From CBDEGK01 sp965237855 (GTDB lineage: Bacteria > Pseudomonadota > Gammaproteobacteria > Pseudomonadales > Halieaceae), in NCBI GenBank assembly GCA_965237855.1, contig CBDEGK010000003.1, positions 558,001-622,000 of the forward strand: 64,000 nucleotides of DNA. The letters run 5' to 3'. Each line of letters starts with the position of its first letter. Position 1 is the stretch's first letter. Under the pieces are notes generated by a model. It searched no databases, was not told where the DNA came from, and worked only from the letters and a program-made list of their open reading frames with translations. A program made the translations under genes and the position numbers. Positions 24,682-33,638 of this stretch are shown here, in pieces.

Positions 24682-27327
24682 TCAGGCGGGAGGATTATTG
24701 TAAGCGCGCAGATCGAGGCAGCGTTGTTCCAGCTGTCGCGCCACCCGAAGGGCCTTTTCTACCGAAGGGGTGAAGGTAAGGCTGCTCTCTACGACCTTGC
24801 CCAGCGCCGCATGATTTTCTGCCGTGCAAACTCGCGGCACCAGTGCCCCAGCGGTGTACCTGAGAAGCAGTATATCCTGCTCGGCCTGCAGCGCGGGCAG
24901 TCGCGCCAGTGCCTCGGCAGCTACGGTTTGTAGTTGGTAGCGCTGGTTTATCGGGTACAGGTTGTTGAGAATGATACGGCTATTGACCAGGCGGTAGTCT
25001 TGGTCCCGACGTAAGGCTTTTTCCCGCCAGCGGTCTTTTTCGTCCGCCGCAGAACCGATCACTGCCGCCTTCAGCGCCAATTGTTGGCCCTTGGCACTGG
25101 CGTCGCGTTCGCGCTCCTCTGCTAACAGTTGGACGGCGGGGGGATGATGAAATTGTCTCAGTTTGGCGATCATGTCCCAGCGCAGATCCTGATCCAGCTC
25201 CATATCAGCAGGGCCGCGATCGGTGCCTAGTGCCTCTATCAGGCGAGAGAACGCCTTGGCGGTATTGGCAGTGGCTATATAGCTGTTCAGGTATTGGCGT
25301 TGTATGTCACCGTGACTGCGGTGTAACTGATCCCACAGCAGGGATTCGAAGCGCTCGCCGTTACTCGCCAACGCTGCCTCATTGCCGCCCAGTAAGTGGT
25401 AGTAGTAGAAGGCATTGCCCACAGATCGCAGAATACCGCGCAACACCAGCTCGTCAGTCTCCCCATTGATATTGTGGTGAGCGATGTCCAAAAAATCCTG
25501 CAGGCCAAGCTGTGTCGTGGTCACCATGGACCACAAATCCTGCCACAGCATGGACCGCTGCAGCGGGACCTGCAGGCTGTTGATGTGCTGGCGGACCGTC
25601 GCCAGGGAGTTGTCGTCTAGATTTACCTGCAGATAACCCCAGTCGTTATAGTTGGGATAAACCAGGTCCGGGCAGGCTGCTCCACGCGCCTGCTCTACGG
25701 CGCTGGTCTGACCGGTGATTTCCATATCGAAGACCTGTGTCAGCGCCAGGTTCTGCTCGGACACCTGGAACAGGGCGACGCTGATGGCATGGGTGCGCAG
25801 CACCGGGTACTCCGGTGCTGCCGACTGGTACAGCGTTAGTTCGGAAATGAGGCCCGCCTCACAACTGAGTTCAACGTCGAGGCGATTGAAGCCCGCCGCG
25901 TCTAACCAGTTGGCAGACCACGTTGTTAAATCTCTGCCCGCCGCCTGTCCGCCCGCGTCGGTAAAATCTTGCAACTCGGTGTTGCCGAAAGCGTTTTTCT
26001 TCATATAGCGCTGGACGCCCCTTTGGAACTCGGCCTGTCCAATCAGCTTGCTGAGTTGCTTGAGTACCGCTGACCCCTTGCCATAGGAAATACCGTCAAA
26101 AATTGTTTCGGCCGTGTCAGTATCTTTTACCGGCAACTGGATGGGATGGGTGGTGACCAGCTCGTCCTCCGCGTAAGCCCACTGCTTGTAGCCCAGAAAA
26201 AAACTGTGCCAGGAATCGGGGAACTCAGGTTCGTTGGCGAGCGCGATATTTGCCATCAGCGAGGCAAAGCTTTCGTTTAACCAGAGCCCGTCCCACCAGG
26301 CCATGGTGGCGAGATCGCCAAACCACATATGGGCCATCTCGTGGAAGATAACACCAGCAATACCGTGGCGGTCTTCCCGGGTATAGTCGCCGCGGCTGAC
26401 ATATCGCTCGGAGAAGGTGACGGCTGCGGCATTTTCCATTGCGCCTACGTTGTAATCGGGGACGATAAGCTGATCATATTTCTCGAAGGGATAATCGTAA
26501 TCAAACCAGGGTTCGAAGAAATTGAAACCATTGCGGGTGTAGTTGAACCAGATAGCGGGATCCACGTAGGCGGCCAGCGAGTGACGTATAAACAGGCGCA
26601 ATGGATAGCGAAACTCAGGCCCTTCCCACAGGTGATACTCACCGGCGTGAAGGGAGAAATAGTAGGAACTTATTGGCAGGGTTTGCGGGAAATACCAGCG
26701 ACGGGCGCCGTCCTCGGACTCGATTGATGATTCCCGTGTGGTTGATATCACCTGCCAGGCAGTGGGTGCCAGAACCTCCAGGCTGAAACCAGCCTTCAAG
26801 TCGGGCTGATCGAAATGCGGGAACAACCGATTAGCGGCGTAAGGTTCGAAATCCGAGTACAGGTACACGCGCTGATCTTCGGGATCGACATAGCGATACA
26901 AGCCCTGGCCGTCCTGGCTGTAGGGCTGGCTAAAGGCGATATTGATGACATTGCTACCTTCGCGCAGGGACTGAGAGGGGATACTGAGGAAGAATTCGTT
27001 GTAGTCTGCCTCGACAGCGACGCCATTGATTTCCAGACTTTGAATTGTGCCGCCGCTGAAATCCACGGTTAGTGGGAAAGGGGCGGGTCGGTAGTCGAAC
27101 TCAATTTGAACCCGTCCGGAGAATTGTTGGTCGCCCTGGGTGAGGTTAATCTGCAGCTTATATTCCAGAGCGGCAACGGTTTGTCGGCGCCGCTGGGCTT
27201 CCCCCTGCTCCAGCAAAGCGGCATCAAGTCTGGGTTCCCAGTTGATGCCATCGGGGTTCATTTGTCCGCAGCCGGCAAGCAGTGTTAGCGCCAACGCCAA
27301 GGAAACGCAATGATAAGCTGTCTTCAT
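24682..27327 (-). CDS. Lipoprotein M1-family aminopeptidase
   Basis: A zinc aminopeptidase of 881 residues that removes N-terminal amino acids from peptides. It is unusual for a PepN relative in having a lipoprotein signal: L-L-A-G-C20-G, so it should be exported and lipid-anchored. The substrate motif G295-A-M-E-N299 and the zinc site H329-E-M-A-H333 with E352 (W-L-N-E-S) are intact, followed by an ERAP-like C-terminal helical domain. It is the last gene of an operon: its ATG overlaps the stop of the Lrp-like gene (ATGA). A role in extracytoplasmic peptide digestion follows from family and signal. E. coli PepN itself is cytoplasmic. Confidence 0.9.
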   Translation of the reverse strand: MKTAYHCVSLALALTLLAGCGQMNPDGINWEPRLDAALLEQGEAQRRRQTVAALEYKLQINLTQGDQQFSGRVQIEFDYRPAPFPLTVDFSGGTIQSLEINGVAVEADYNEFFLSIPSQSLREGSNVINIAFSQPYSQDGQGLYRYVDPEDQRVYLYSDFEPYAANRLFPHFDQPDLKAGFSLEVLAPTAWQVISTTRESSIESEDGARRWYFPQTLPISSYYFSLHAGEYHLWEGPEFRYPLRLFIRHSLAAYVDPAIWFNYTRNGFNFFEPWFDYDYPFEKYDQLIVPDYNVGAMENAAAVTFSERYVSRGDYTREDRHGIAGVIFHEMAHMWFGDLATMAWWDGLWLNESFASLMANIALANEPEFPDSWHSFFLGYKQWAYAEDELVTTHPIQLPVKDTDTAETIFDGISYGKGSAVLKQLSKLIGQAEFQRGVQRYMKKNAFGNTELQDFTDAGGQAAGRDLTTWSANWLDAAGFNRLDVELSCEAGLISELTLYQSAAPEYPVLRTHAISVALFQVSEQNLALTQVFDMEITGQTSAVEQARGAACPDLVYPNYNDWGYLQVNLDDNSLATVRQHINSLQVPLQRSMLWQDLWSMVTTTQLGLQDFLDIAHHNINGETDELVLRGILRSVGNAFYYYHLLGGNEAALASNGERFESLLWDQLHRSHGDIQRQYLNSYIATANTAKAFSRLIEALGTDRGPADMELDQDLRWDMIAKLRQFHHPPAVQLLAEERERDASAKGQQLALKAAVIGSAADEKDRWREKALRRDQDYRLVNSRIILNNLYPINQRYQLQTVAAEALARLPALQAEQDILLLRYTAGALVPRVCTAENHAALGKVVESSLTFTPSVEKALRVARQLEQRCLDLRAYNNPPA

Positions 27328-27800
27328 GAGTCAATGTGATCCAGTGGTAGTTCGGTTTTGTTGACGACATTGCGCAGCACAAAGCTGGAGTGTACGCCGG
27401 TGACACCTTCAATGCGGGTAAGCTTGCCGAGCAGGAAAGCCTCGTAGTATTCCATATCCGGCACCAGGGCTTTTAGCAGGTAATCGGCAGACTGGCCAGT
27501 TACGACGCTGCACTCAATGACTTCCTGGAACTCTGCGACCCGGGCTTCAAAGTTCTCAAACCGCTCCGGGGTGTGTCGGTCCATGCTAATGCCGATGATC
27601 GCGGTCAGTTTTAATCCAAGCTGCGATTGGTTTAACAGGGTGACATGGCGATCAATGATGCCAGACTCCTCCAGGCGTTTGACGCGGCGCGAGCAGGGTG
27701 TAGGTGAGAGCCCGATGGTGTCCGCCAGCTCCAGGTTGCTGATGCGGCCGTTTTTTTGCATTAACTCCAAAATTCGGCGATCAATGCGATCCAGTTTCAT
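27324..27800 (-). CDS. Lrp/AsnC-family transcriptional regulator
   Basis: A 158-residue regulator with an N-terminal winged helix-turn-helix (about 4-60: D-R-I-D-R-R-I-L-E-L-M-Q, then L-A-D-T-I-G-L-S-P-T-P-C) and a C-terminal RAM/ligand domain with G-x-x-D-Y-L-L near residues 100-108. Lrp-like proteins sense amino acids and control their use. It overlaps both neighbours by 4 bp (HDAC-like gene upstream, aminopeptidase downstream). This suggests it regulates this operon and perhaps the divergent PLP enzyme at 30078. The ligand is not predictable. Confidence 0.92.
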   Translation of the reverse strand: MKLDRIDRRILELMQKNGRISNLELADTIGLSPTPCSRRVKRLEESGIIDRHVTLLNQSQLGLKLTAIIGISMDRHTPERFENFEARVAEFQEVIECSVVTGQSADYLLKALVPDMEYYEAFLLGKLTRIEGVTGVHSSFVLRNVVNKTELPLDHIDS

Positions 27801-28732
27801 AAGCGGTTTGTCCCGGTGTTTAGCAGCGCTTCAAGGTGTAGTTGTACGCAGCGACCCAGCGCCTGAACGTTATACCCGCCTTCCAGGGTCGAGACCAGGC
27901 GACCCTGACACAGTTCCTGCGATAGATCCATAAGCCACTGGCTGATCCAGAGGTAGTCATCATCGTCCAGCAGTAGTCCGCCCAGGGGATCATCCCGGTG
28001 AGCGTCGAAGCCGGCCGATACTAGTATCAGGTCAGGCCGGTGATCGCGAATGGCGCTGGTCCAGCCCCGTTCTACGGCCGCGCGAAAGCCCGCGCCGGCA
28101 GTTCCCTCAGGTAGTGGTTGCAACAGGATATTGGGAAGCCTCACATCGTCATAGCGACCTGGGTAAAACGGGTACTGGAAACTTGAGCAAACTAACACTT
28201 CCGGTCGGTGCTGGAAGATTTCCACCGTGCCGTTGCCATGGTGCACATCGAAGTCGACAATGGCAAGCCGTTGCGCGCCCAGTTGTAGCGCTCTCTCAGC
28301 TGCCAGTGCCACGTTATTAAAAATACAAAACCCCATGCCGATGGCGGCCTCGGCATGATGCCCCGGTGGTCTCACAGCGCAAAAAGCGTTGTCTACTCGC
28401 CCGGACATGACCGCCTCGACAGCCGTGGTATTGGCGCCCGCAGCTAATCGGGCCGCACGTAAACTGTGCTTATTGAGAGAGGTGTCGGCATCAATTTGCG
28501 CGATGCCCTCGCCGGGCTTTAGCTCTGCCAGCATGGCCAGGTAGTCCTGTGCATGAATTCCAGCGAACAGGGCCGAGTCGATCTCTTGGGCTTGTTCCTC
28601 GACCAGTTGTGGACGCAGGCCGGAGTCATCCAGGCGCTGCTGTATTTGCCGCAGTCGCGCCGGGCTTTCGGGATGGTGATCCAGCATCACGTGTTTTTCG
28701 CAATCCGGATGACTTAGCAGCAAGGTTGTCAT
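27797..28732 (-). CDS. Histone deacetylase-like amidohydrolase
   Basis: A 311-residue zinc amidohydrolase of the HDAC / acetoin utilisation / acetylpolyamine amidohydrolase superfamily. The proton-relay pair is H125-H126 (R-P-P-G-H-H-A-E). The zinc ligands are D162 and H164 (F-D-V-H-H-G-N-G-T) and D243 (S-A-G-F-D-A-H), and the catalytic-loop G-G-Y-N is near 288-291. Bacterial members deacetylate acetylpolyamines, N-acetylated amines or proteins; the substrate here is unknown. It begins 8 bp after the MFS transporter stop and overlaps the Lrp gene by 4 bp, so uptake, deacylation and regulation are probably linked. Confidence 0.9.
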   Translation of the reverse strand: MTTLLLSHPDCEKHVMLDHHPESPARLRQIQQRLDDSGLRPQLVEEQAQEIDSALFAGIHAQDYLAMLAELKPGEGIAQIDADTSLNKHSLRAARLAAGANTTAVEAVMSGRVDNAFCAVRPPGHHAEAAIGMGFCIFNNVALAAERALQLGAQRLAIVDFDVHHGNGTVEIFQHRPEVLVCSSFQYPFYPGRYDDVRLPNILLQPLPEGTAGAGFRAAVERGWTSAIRDHRPDLILVSAGFDAHRDDPLGGLLLDDDDYLWISQWLMDLSQELCQGRLVSTLEGGYNVQALGRCVQLHLEALLNTGTNRL

Positions 28733-28740
28733 AGTTATAG

Positions 28741-29991
28741 TTAATACCGGGCGCGTAGACCTAGCCAGTAGGATGCTGCGGCGGCGACGGCAATAGCTGC
28801 CATTATCGTGGCGCCGTTACCTTCTCTGCCGGATAATATCAGGCCACCCACCAGCGGCCCCAGGCTGCCGCCGATAAGCAGACCCAGGCCGTTGACCAGG
28901 CCGATGCCGGCGGAGATATGTTGCCTTGGCACAATGCGTTGCCCGAAGGCGTACTCGCAACTGGCAAAGGCCGAGGCAGCGAACACGGCGATGCTCATGG
29001 CGATGATGGTGACGGTGATGGAATTGGCGTTGAAAGCGATCAAGACGCAGGCGGCCAGGATCATAAAACCGATTGCGGCGCACAGCCCCCGCTGGTTGCT
29101 GCGATCGCCAATCTGCGACCAGACAAAGAGGCCGATTATTCCCGCCCCGTAGGGGATAGATACCATCCAGCTGAGGTCATGGTAGGGAATACCTTTGACT
29201 TCGGTCAGGTAAGTGGGAATCCAATTGCTGAGACCGAGGGCGACGATGTTGTTGAGCACTCCCGCCAGCAGCAGAATCTGGAAGTTGAGTTGGCCCAACA
29301 GGTACCAGGGGTAGCCGCTATGGTGTTCCGGTAAATTATCCACTTCTTCGGTCAGCGCTTGTTCAATGAATTCGCGCTCTTCCAGTGATAATCGTGGGTC
29401 TTCCTGGGGGGTATTGAATACGTAGCGATAGACCAATGGCGCACTCACAAGTAGGCCGGCGACCGCCAACAGGTAAAAACCTGCACGCCAACCGTAATGG
29501 TCCATCACTGGCACCAGAAAAAGTGGCGCAATGAGTATGGCGATAAAGACACCTGCTACCCACATGCTGCTGGCGCGGCTGCGCTCATGCAGGGGAAACC
29601 AGTGCTTGTTGAGGGTGCTCATCATAGGGAAATGCGGTCCCTCTGCCACTCCCAGCAGGACCCGGGTGGCCATTAACAACACCAGGTATTGGCTGAATAC
29701 AGCCCCCAGCATGGTGAACAGTGACGCCAGGGTGATCACCAGCAAGATACTGACCCTGGCTCCAAGGCGCGCGGCGTAAGGGCTGAGTAACAGGCAGGAG
29801 CTGCCGTAGCCGAGGTAGAACAACGACATGAGTAGAGTGCCATAATACTGTGTTTGCTCGGTGTCCCAGCCCTGTTCCTGCGCCAACAATGGCAGGGCCA
29901 GCGAAATATTTAGACGATCCAGATACGCTATCAGGGTGGTGACAGCGAGGATCAGCGGAAGGCGCCAGCGCTGGTGTCGATCTGCGAACAA
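28741..29991 (-). CDS. MFS transporter (ACS-like)
   Basis: A 416-residue, 12-helix major facilitator. Helix 1 contains L-I-A-Y-L-D-R-L-N-I-S-L-A, the D-R-x-N pattern of the anion:cation symporter family that imports organic anions such as sugar acids or phthalate. A V-A-E-G-P-H-F-P segment in helix 4 also fits that family. It is the first gene of MFS-HDAC-Lrp-aminopeptidase and divergent from the PLP enzyme gene (86 bp between starts). The substrate is presumably the compound processed by the neighbouring enzymes. Confidence 0.85.
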   Translation of the reverse strand: MFADRHQRWRLPLILAVTTLIAYLDRLNISLALPLLAQEQGWDTEQTQYYGTLLMSLFYLGYGSSCLLLSPYAARLGARVSILLVITLASLFTMLGAVFSQYLVLLMATRVLLGVAEGPHFPMMSTLNKHWFPLHERSRASSMWVAGVFIAILIAPLFLVPVMDHYGWRAGFYLLAVAGLLVSAPLVYRYVFNTPQEDPRLSLEEREFIEQALTEEVDNLPEHHSGYPWYLLGQLNFQILLLAGVLNNIVALGLSNWIPTYLTEVKGIPYHDLSWMVSIPYGAGIIGLFVWSQIGDRSNQRGLCAAIGFMILAACVLIAFNANSITVTIIAMSIAVFAASAFASCEYAFGQRIVPRQHISAGIGLVNGLGLLIGGSLGPLVGGLILSGREGNGATIMAAIAVAAAASYWLGLRARY

Positions 29992-30077
29992 ACTATGATC
30001 CCGTGGCTATGACGATGACTGCTGTGCATACTAGGGGCTGCAAGGCGTGGACGCTATGGTTTTTTGGAGACGACGGC

Positions 30078-31021
30078 ATGGGCTATGTGACACTGGCAGA
30101 TATTGAGGCAGCACAGGAGCGGATTCGTGATCACGTGCATAGAACTCCGGTGCTGACCAGTGCGCAATTGGATCGGCATTGCGCGGCGTCGCTGTTCTTC
30201 AAGTGCGAGAACCTGCAGAAGGTAGGCGCCTTCAAAGCCAGGGGTGCGGCTAACGCGGTATTCAGCCTTACCCAGCAGCAGTTGAGTCGCGGGGTGGCCA
30301 CTCATTCCTCAGGCAATCATGCCGCCGCATTGGCCCGGGCAGCTGCATTGCGCGGCGCGGCGGCACACATCGTGATGCCCTCCAATGCGCCGCAGGTAAA
30401 GAAAGACGCAGTATTAGGCTATGGGGCCGTATCATTGAGTGCGAGCCGACCCAAAAGGCGCGCGAGGACACCCTGGAAAAAGTGGTCGCAGAAACCGGGG
30501 CGGAGATTGTTCACCCCTTTGCCGACGCGCGCGTGGTGGCGGGCCAGGGTACCGTGGCGCTGGAACTGCTCCAGCAGGTAGCGGATTTGGATATGGTTGT
30601 GGTTCCTGTGGGCGGCGGCGGTTTGCTGGCGGGGGTGGCGACCGCGGTGAAGGCACTGAACCCCGACATAGAAGTTATGGCAGCGGAACCTGCCGGTGCC
30701 GATGACGCTTTTCGCTCCTTTGGCCTCGGCCAGTTGGTGCCGCAGACCAATCCTCAGACCATCGCAGATGGCCTGCTAACCAGTCTGGGTGAGCAGAACT
30801 ATGAAATCGTTAAGACATCGGTAGATACCATCGTTACCGTGCAGGACGACACGATAATTGAGGCCATGAAGTTGCAGTGGAGTCGTATGAAGACCGTGGT
30901 GGAGCCCTCCGGGGCCGTCAGTTTTGCCGCCGCCCTCGAGCACCCGGAGCGCTTTCGTGGCCGCCGGGTCGCCTGCGTGATTTCCGGCGGCAACCTCGAC
31001 CTGGAAAAACTGCCTTTTTGA
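30078..31021 (+). pseudogene. Threonine/serine dehydratase-like PLP enzyme, frameshifted
   Basis: A fold-type II PLP enzyme of the catabolic threonine dehydratase / serine racemase group (about 314 residues if intact). The start is the ATG at 30078 with G-G-A-G-A upstream. The PLP lysine is K53 in V-G-A-F-K-A-R-G-A, and S-S-G-N-H-A-A-A-L-A is present. After Y-G-A the frame degenerates, while the frame one base off reads R-I-I-E-C-E-P-T-Q-K-A-R-E and continues through the phosphate loop V-G-G-G-G-L-L-A-G to a TGA at 31019. Adding one C at the CC pair 30427-30428 restores one ORF. As read, the enzyme would be dead. It is divergent from the MFS-HDAC-Lrp operon. Confidence 0.88.
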
Positions 31022-31086
31022 GACGCTGGCGGTGCAATCCAACGACGTTGTATGCTTAGAGACAGACAAAATGCGGGAGTTCAAAA

Positions 31087-31470
31087 ATGGAATTGATAGC
31101 CCTGGTCACAGTGCTGATAGCCCTGGAGTATTTTTACCTGGCCATCAAGGTGGGAAAAGCCCGTGGCGAAACCGGGATCGATGCGCCCACATGCGCAGGG
31201 GATCCAAAATTCGAGCGGGTGTTCCGGGTGCAGCAGAACACCCTGGAACAGCTTATTATCTTCTACCCTGCCCTATGGATATTCGGCTATTACGTGCACG
31301 AAGAGATCGGTGCTGTACTGGGTGTGATTTTCCTGATTGGTCGAGTCATGTATGCCCGGGGTTACGTGCAGAGCCCGGCCAAGCGCGGCCCTGGCTTTAT
31401 CGTGGGAAGTCTGTCGCTGGCCATACTACTGGTAGGTGACCTGTTAGTGCTGGGAATTCGCCTGATCTGA
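31087..31470 (+). CDS. MAPEG-family membrane protein
   Basis: A 127-residue inner-membrane protein with four hydrophobic helices and the MAPEG signature R-V-Q-Q-N-T-L-E-Q-L near residues 47-56. Eukaryotic MAPEG proteins are glutathione transferases/peroxidases or eicosanoid synthases; bacterial members are poorly characterised. The Arg, Asn and Glu of the signature that bind glutathione in microsomal GST are present. G-G-G-A-G stands 7 bp before the ATG at 31087. No clear functional link to its neighbours. Confidence 0.87.
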   Translation: MELIALVTVLIALEYFYLAIKVGKARGETGIDAPTCAGDPKFERVFRVQQNTLEQLIIFYPALWIFGYYVHEEIGAVLGVIFLIGRVMYARGYVQSPAKRGPGFIVGSLSLAILLVGDLLVLGIRLI

Positions 31471-31502
31471 CCAATTACGTTCAAAGCTGCGACTTTCATC
31501 AC

Positions 31503-31522
31503 AAAAGCAAGTTGCTTTTTTT
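31503..31522 (+). terminator. Short hairpin with T-run after the MAPEG gene
   Basis: AAAAGC...GCTTTT around AAGTT, followed by a run of T to 31522, 33 bp after the MAPEG stop. The stem is short and A/T-rich, so termination would be weak. A TGGCATAAT extended -10-like element begins at 31524 and may start transcription toward the GGDEF gene. Confidence 0.35.
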
Positions 31523-31619
31523 GTGGCATAATCAGAACCATGCAGAATAATAAGTAGGCGCCTGCAATGGTTAGCGAATGGATGCACTACCTGCCGTTGA
31601 GAATCAATGATTCCAAATT

Positions 31620-32717
31620 ATGACCGAAGAAACCACAGACTCAGCAATATCGGGCAGAATTAAAAAGTCACTGGTCAGTGCCTTTTCTGATGACTTGTTG
31701 CCTGCTCGCCGAGAGTTCGATGCCGATCGCTTTGAGCAGCATATGACCCTCAATCGCCGGGTTGCCTACCGCTACGTACTAATGGCAATAGCGGTCATGC
31801 TGGGCCCCATCGACGCGCACAATTTCTATACCGCCAATTACCTGCCCGCCGTTGCCGGCCTGGTTGTACTGGTGACATTTCTTGCGAATATCTACCTGCT
31901 GACCCGAGAGCGGGAACCCTTTCTGTCTCCGCCCACGGTGTTGTTCATGACCCTGGGCCTGGTGCTGGCCTCACTGGTGTATGGGCAGACCTATAACCTC
32001 TATTGGATCTACCCCTTGCTGGTGGCCCTGCCAGTGCTCCTGAAGACCCGGGTGTCGGTCTGGCTGGGGGTATTGGTTGGCATTGTCGTCATGCCCTTTG
32101 TGTTTATACGCTTTGAGACAAATACCGCTATCATCGTATGTCTGAGCATGGCGCATACCTGGTTGATCAGCGCCTGGTTGATGTACGCGGTATCCCAACA
32201 ATCGCGGCGGCTCAATGAGTTGGCGGTCACCGATCCACTGACCGGTTGCTTCAACCGTCGGCATTTGCAAAGCGAGGTGCTGGAGGCCCACCAGACCTGG
32301 AAGCGCTATGGGCGACCAACCACTTTGTTGCTGGTGGACGTGGACTACTTCAAGCGCGTCAATGATGACTTTGGTCATGAAATGGGCGACCGGGCGCTGT
32401 GCGGCATTGTTAATCTGATCCAAGAGCGCCTTCGCATCATGGACCATGTTTTCCGTTACGGCGGCGAGGAATTTGTTGCCATGCTGTTGGAGACCGACGA
32501 GTCGAAAGCGGTGCACGTGGCCGAGAAAATTCGCGCGGCGATCGAGTCGACCCAGATCATCCCTGAGCGAAAGATCACGGTGAGTATAGGCGTCTGCGAT
32601 GTCAGCCACACCGACAGCGTCGATCAGTGGCTGCAACACTGTGACCAGGCCATGTACCAGGCCAAGCAATCTGGTCGCAATCGGGTGGTTGTCGCCGCGC
32701 CGGAAACGGCCACCTGA
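31620..32717 (+). CDS. Membrane-bound diguanylate cyclase (GGDEF)
   Basis: A 365-residue protein with about six N-terminal membrane helices (roughly 49-195) and a C-terminal GGDEF domain that makes cyclic di-GMP. The active-site motif is G281-G-E-E-F285, a functional variant, and the inhibitory I-site R272-I-M-D275 sits the standard five residues before it, so product feedback is expected. The sensor part (K-R-x-x-N-D and membrane helices) resembles no sensor family I can name. Upstream 150 bp are non-coding. Its output target is unknown. Confidence 0.9.
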   Translation: MTEETTDSAISGRIKKSLVSAFSDDLLPARREFDADRFEQHMTLNRRVAYRYVLMAIAVMLGPIDAHNFYTANYLPAVAGLVVLVTFLANIYLLTREREPFLSPPTVLFMTLGLVLASLVYGQTYNLYWIYPLLVALPVLLKTRVSVWLGVLVGIVVMPFVFIRFETNTAIIVCLSMAHTWLISAWLMYAVSQQSRRLNELAVTDPLTGCFNRRHLQSEVLEAHQTWKRYGRPTTLLLVDVDYFKRVNDDFGHEMGDRALCGIVNLIQERLRIMDHVFRYGGEEFVAMLLETDESKAVHVAEKIRAAIESTQIIPERKITVSIGVCDVSHTDSVDQWLQHCDQAMYQAKQSGRNRVVVAAPETAT

Positions 32718-32781
32718 TCTGATCGGTCACTCCAGCGTTATCCGCGGTGCATAGGTCCTGCCCAGGACTACAGGGATTGTT

Positions 32782-33627
32782 ATGAAGTTACTGCAAGGCC
32801 TCACACTGGTGTTTTTCTGTTGGCTGCTCAGTGCCTGCAGCACCGCCTTCCTCTACAACCAGCTCGATTGGCTGATACCCTGGTATCTCGGGGATTACGT
32901 CAACCTGACCCGGCCGCAGAAGCAAAGCTTCAAGCAGCAGTTGTTACCCATACTTGAGTGGCACCGTGGAGAGGAACTCCAGAGTTATGTTGTCATCGTC
33001 GATGGCATTACAACCGACCTTGATGGCCCCATCAGTGAGCTCACGATAAGGAGCTGGGCTGAGCAGCTGATGGCCGCCTACGAGCGACTTGAGGAACGGG
33101 GGCTGCCGTTGGCCTTTGACCTCGGTGAACAGCTTAGCGATGAGCAGATTCAGACTTTCCTCAATGAATTACGAGAAGAGCAAGTCGAGCTGGAGGAGGA
33201 ATACCTGGGCCGCAGTGAACAGGAATTTATCGACTACAGTTATGAGAATCTCCAAGAGAATCTTCGCGATCAGCTGGGCCGGCTTAGTACTGAACAGGAA
33301 CAAGTGCTGCGTGATGCAGCGGCGGAAATGACCCGCTTTGACCAGACCTGGTTGGCTGAGCGAGCACTCTGGCTGGATCAAATGGAGGACTACCTACGCC
33401 GTGAGCCAGGCTGGCAACAGCGCTTGCGTGAAGCGCTGGGGCGGCGTGACGAAGAGCGCAGCGAGGAGTATCGGGCCGCCTATGTACACAACGAGACAGT
33501 GATATACCGGGCAATTGCCGGGGTTCTGAATCTGCGCAGTGACAAACAAGACCGGCGCCTGCGCAAAGAGCTGGCAGATATCCGCAAGGTGCTCGACAAG
33601 TTGATCGCCCAGGGTCAGGCGAGCTAG
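32782..33627 (+). CDS. DUF6279 lipoprotein
   Basis: A 281-residue predicted lipoprotein: the signal peptide ends in the lipobox L-S-A-C19. The mature part is almost entirely helical and charged (many E, Q and R, e.g. E-E-L-R-E-E-Q-V-E-L-E-E near 130-141), with a tyrosine/tryptophan-rich start (L-Y-N-Q-L-D-W-L-I-P-W-Y) characteristic of DUF6279. Function unknown; the form suggests an outer-membrane-anchored helical bundle. It is separated from the diguanylate cyclase gene by 64 bp and is convergent with ilvD, 11 bp apart. Confidence 0.8.
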   Translation: MKLLQGLTLVFFCWLLSACSTAFLYNQLDWLIPWYLGDYVNLTRPQKQSFKQQLLPILEWHRGEELQSYVVIVDGITTDLDGPISELTIRSWAEQLMAAYERLEERGLPLAFDLGEQLSDEQIQTFLNELREEQVELEEEYLGRSEQEFIDYSYENLQENLRDQLGRLSTEQEQVLRDAAAEMTRFDQTWLAERALWLDQMEDYLRREPGWQQRLREALGRRDEERSEEYRAAYVHNETVIYRAIAGVLNLRSDKQDRRLRKELADIRKVLDKLIAQGQAS

Positions 33628-33638
33628 CGCGAGCTGAA

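Noticed and set aside
31620..32717. GGEEF read as a degenerate, inactive GGDEF
   Set aside because: GGEEF is an active variant, and the I-site and surrounding residues are intact.
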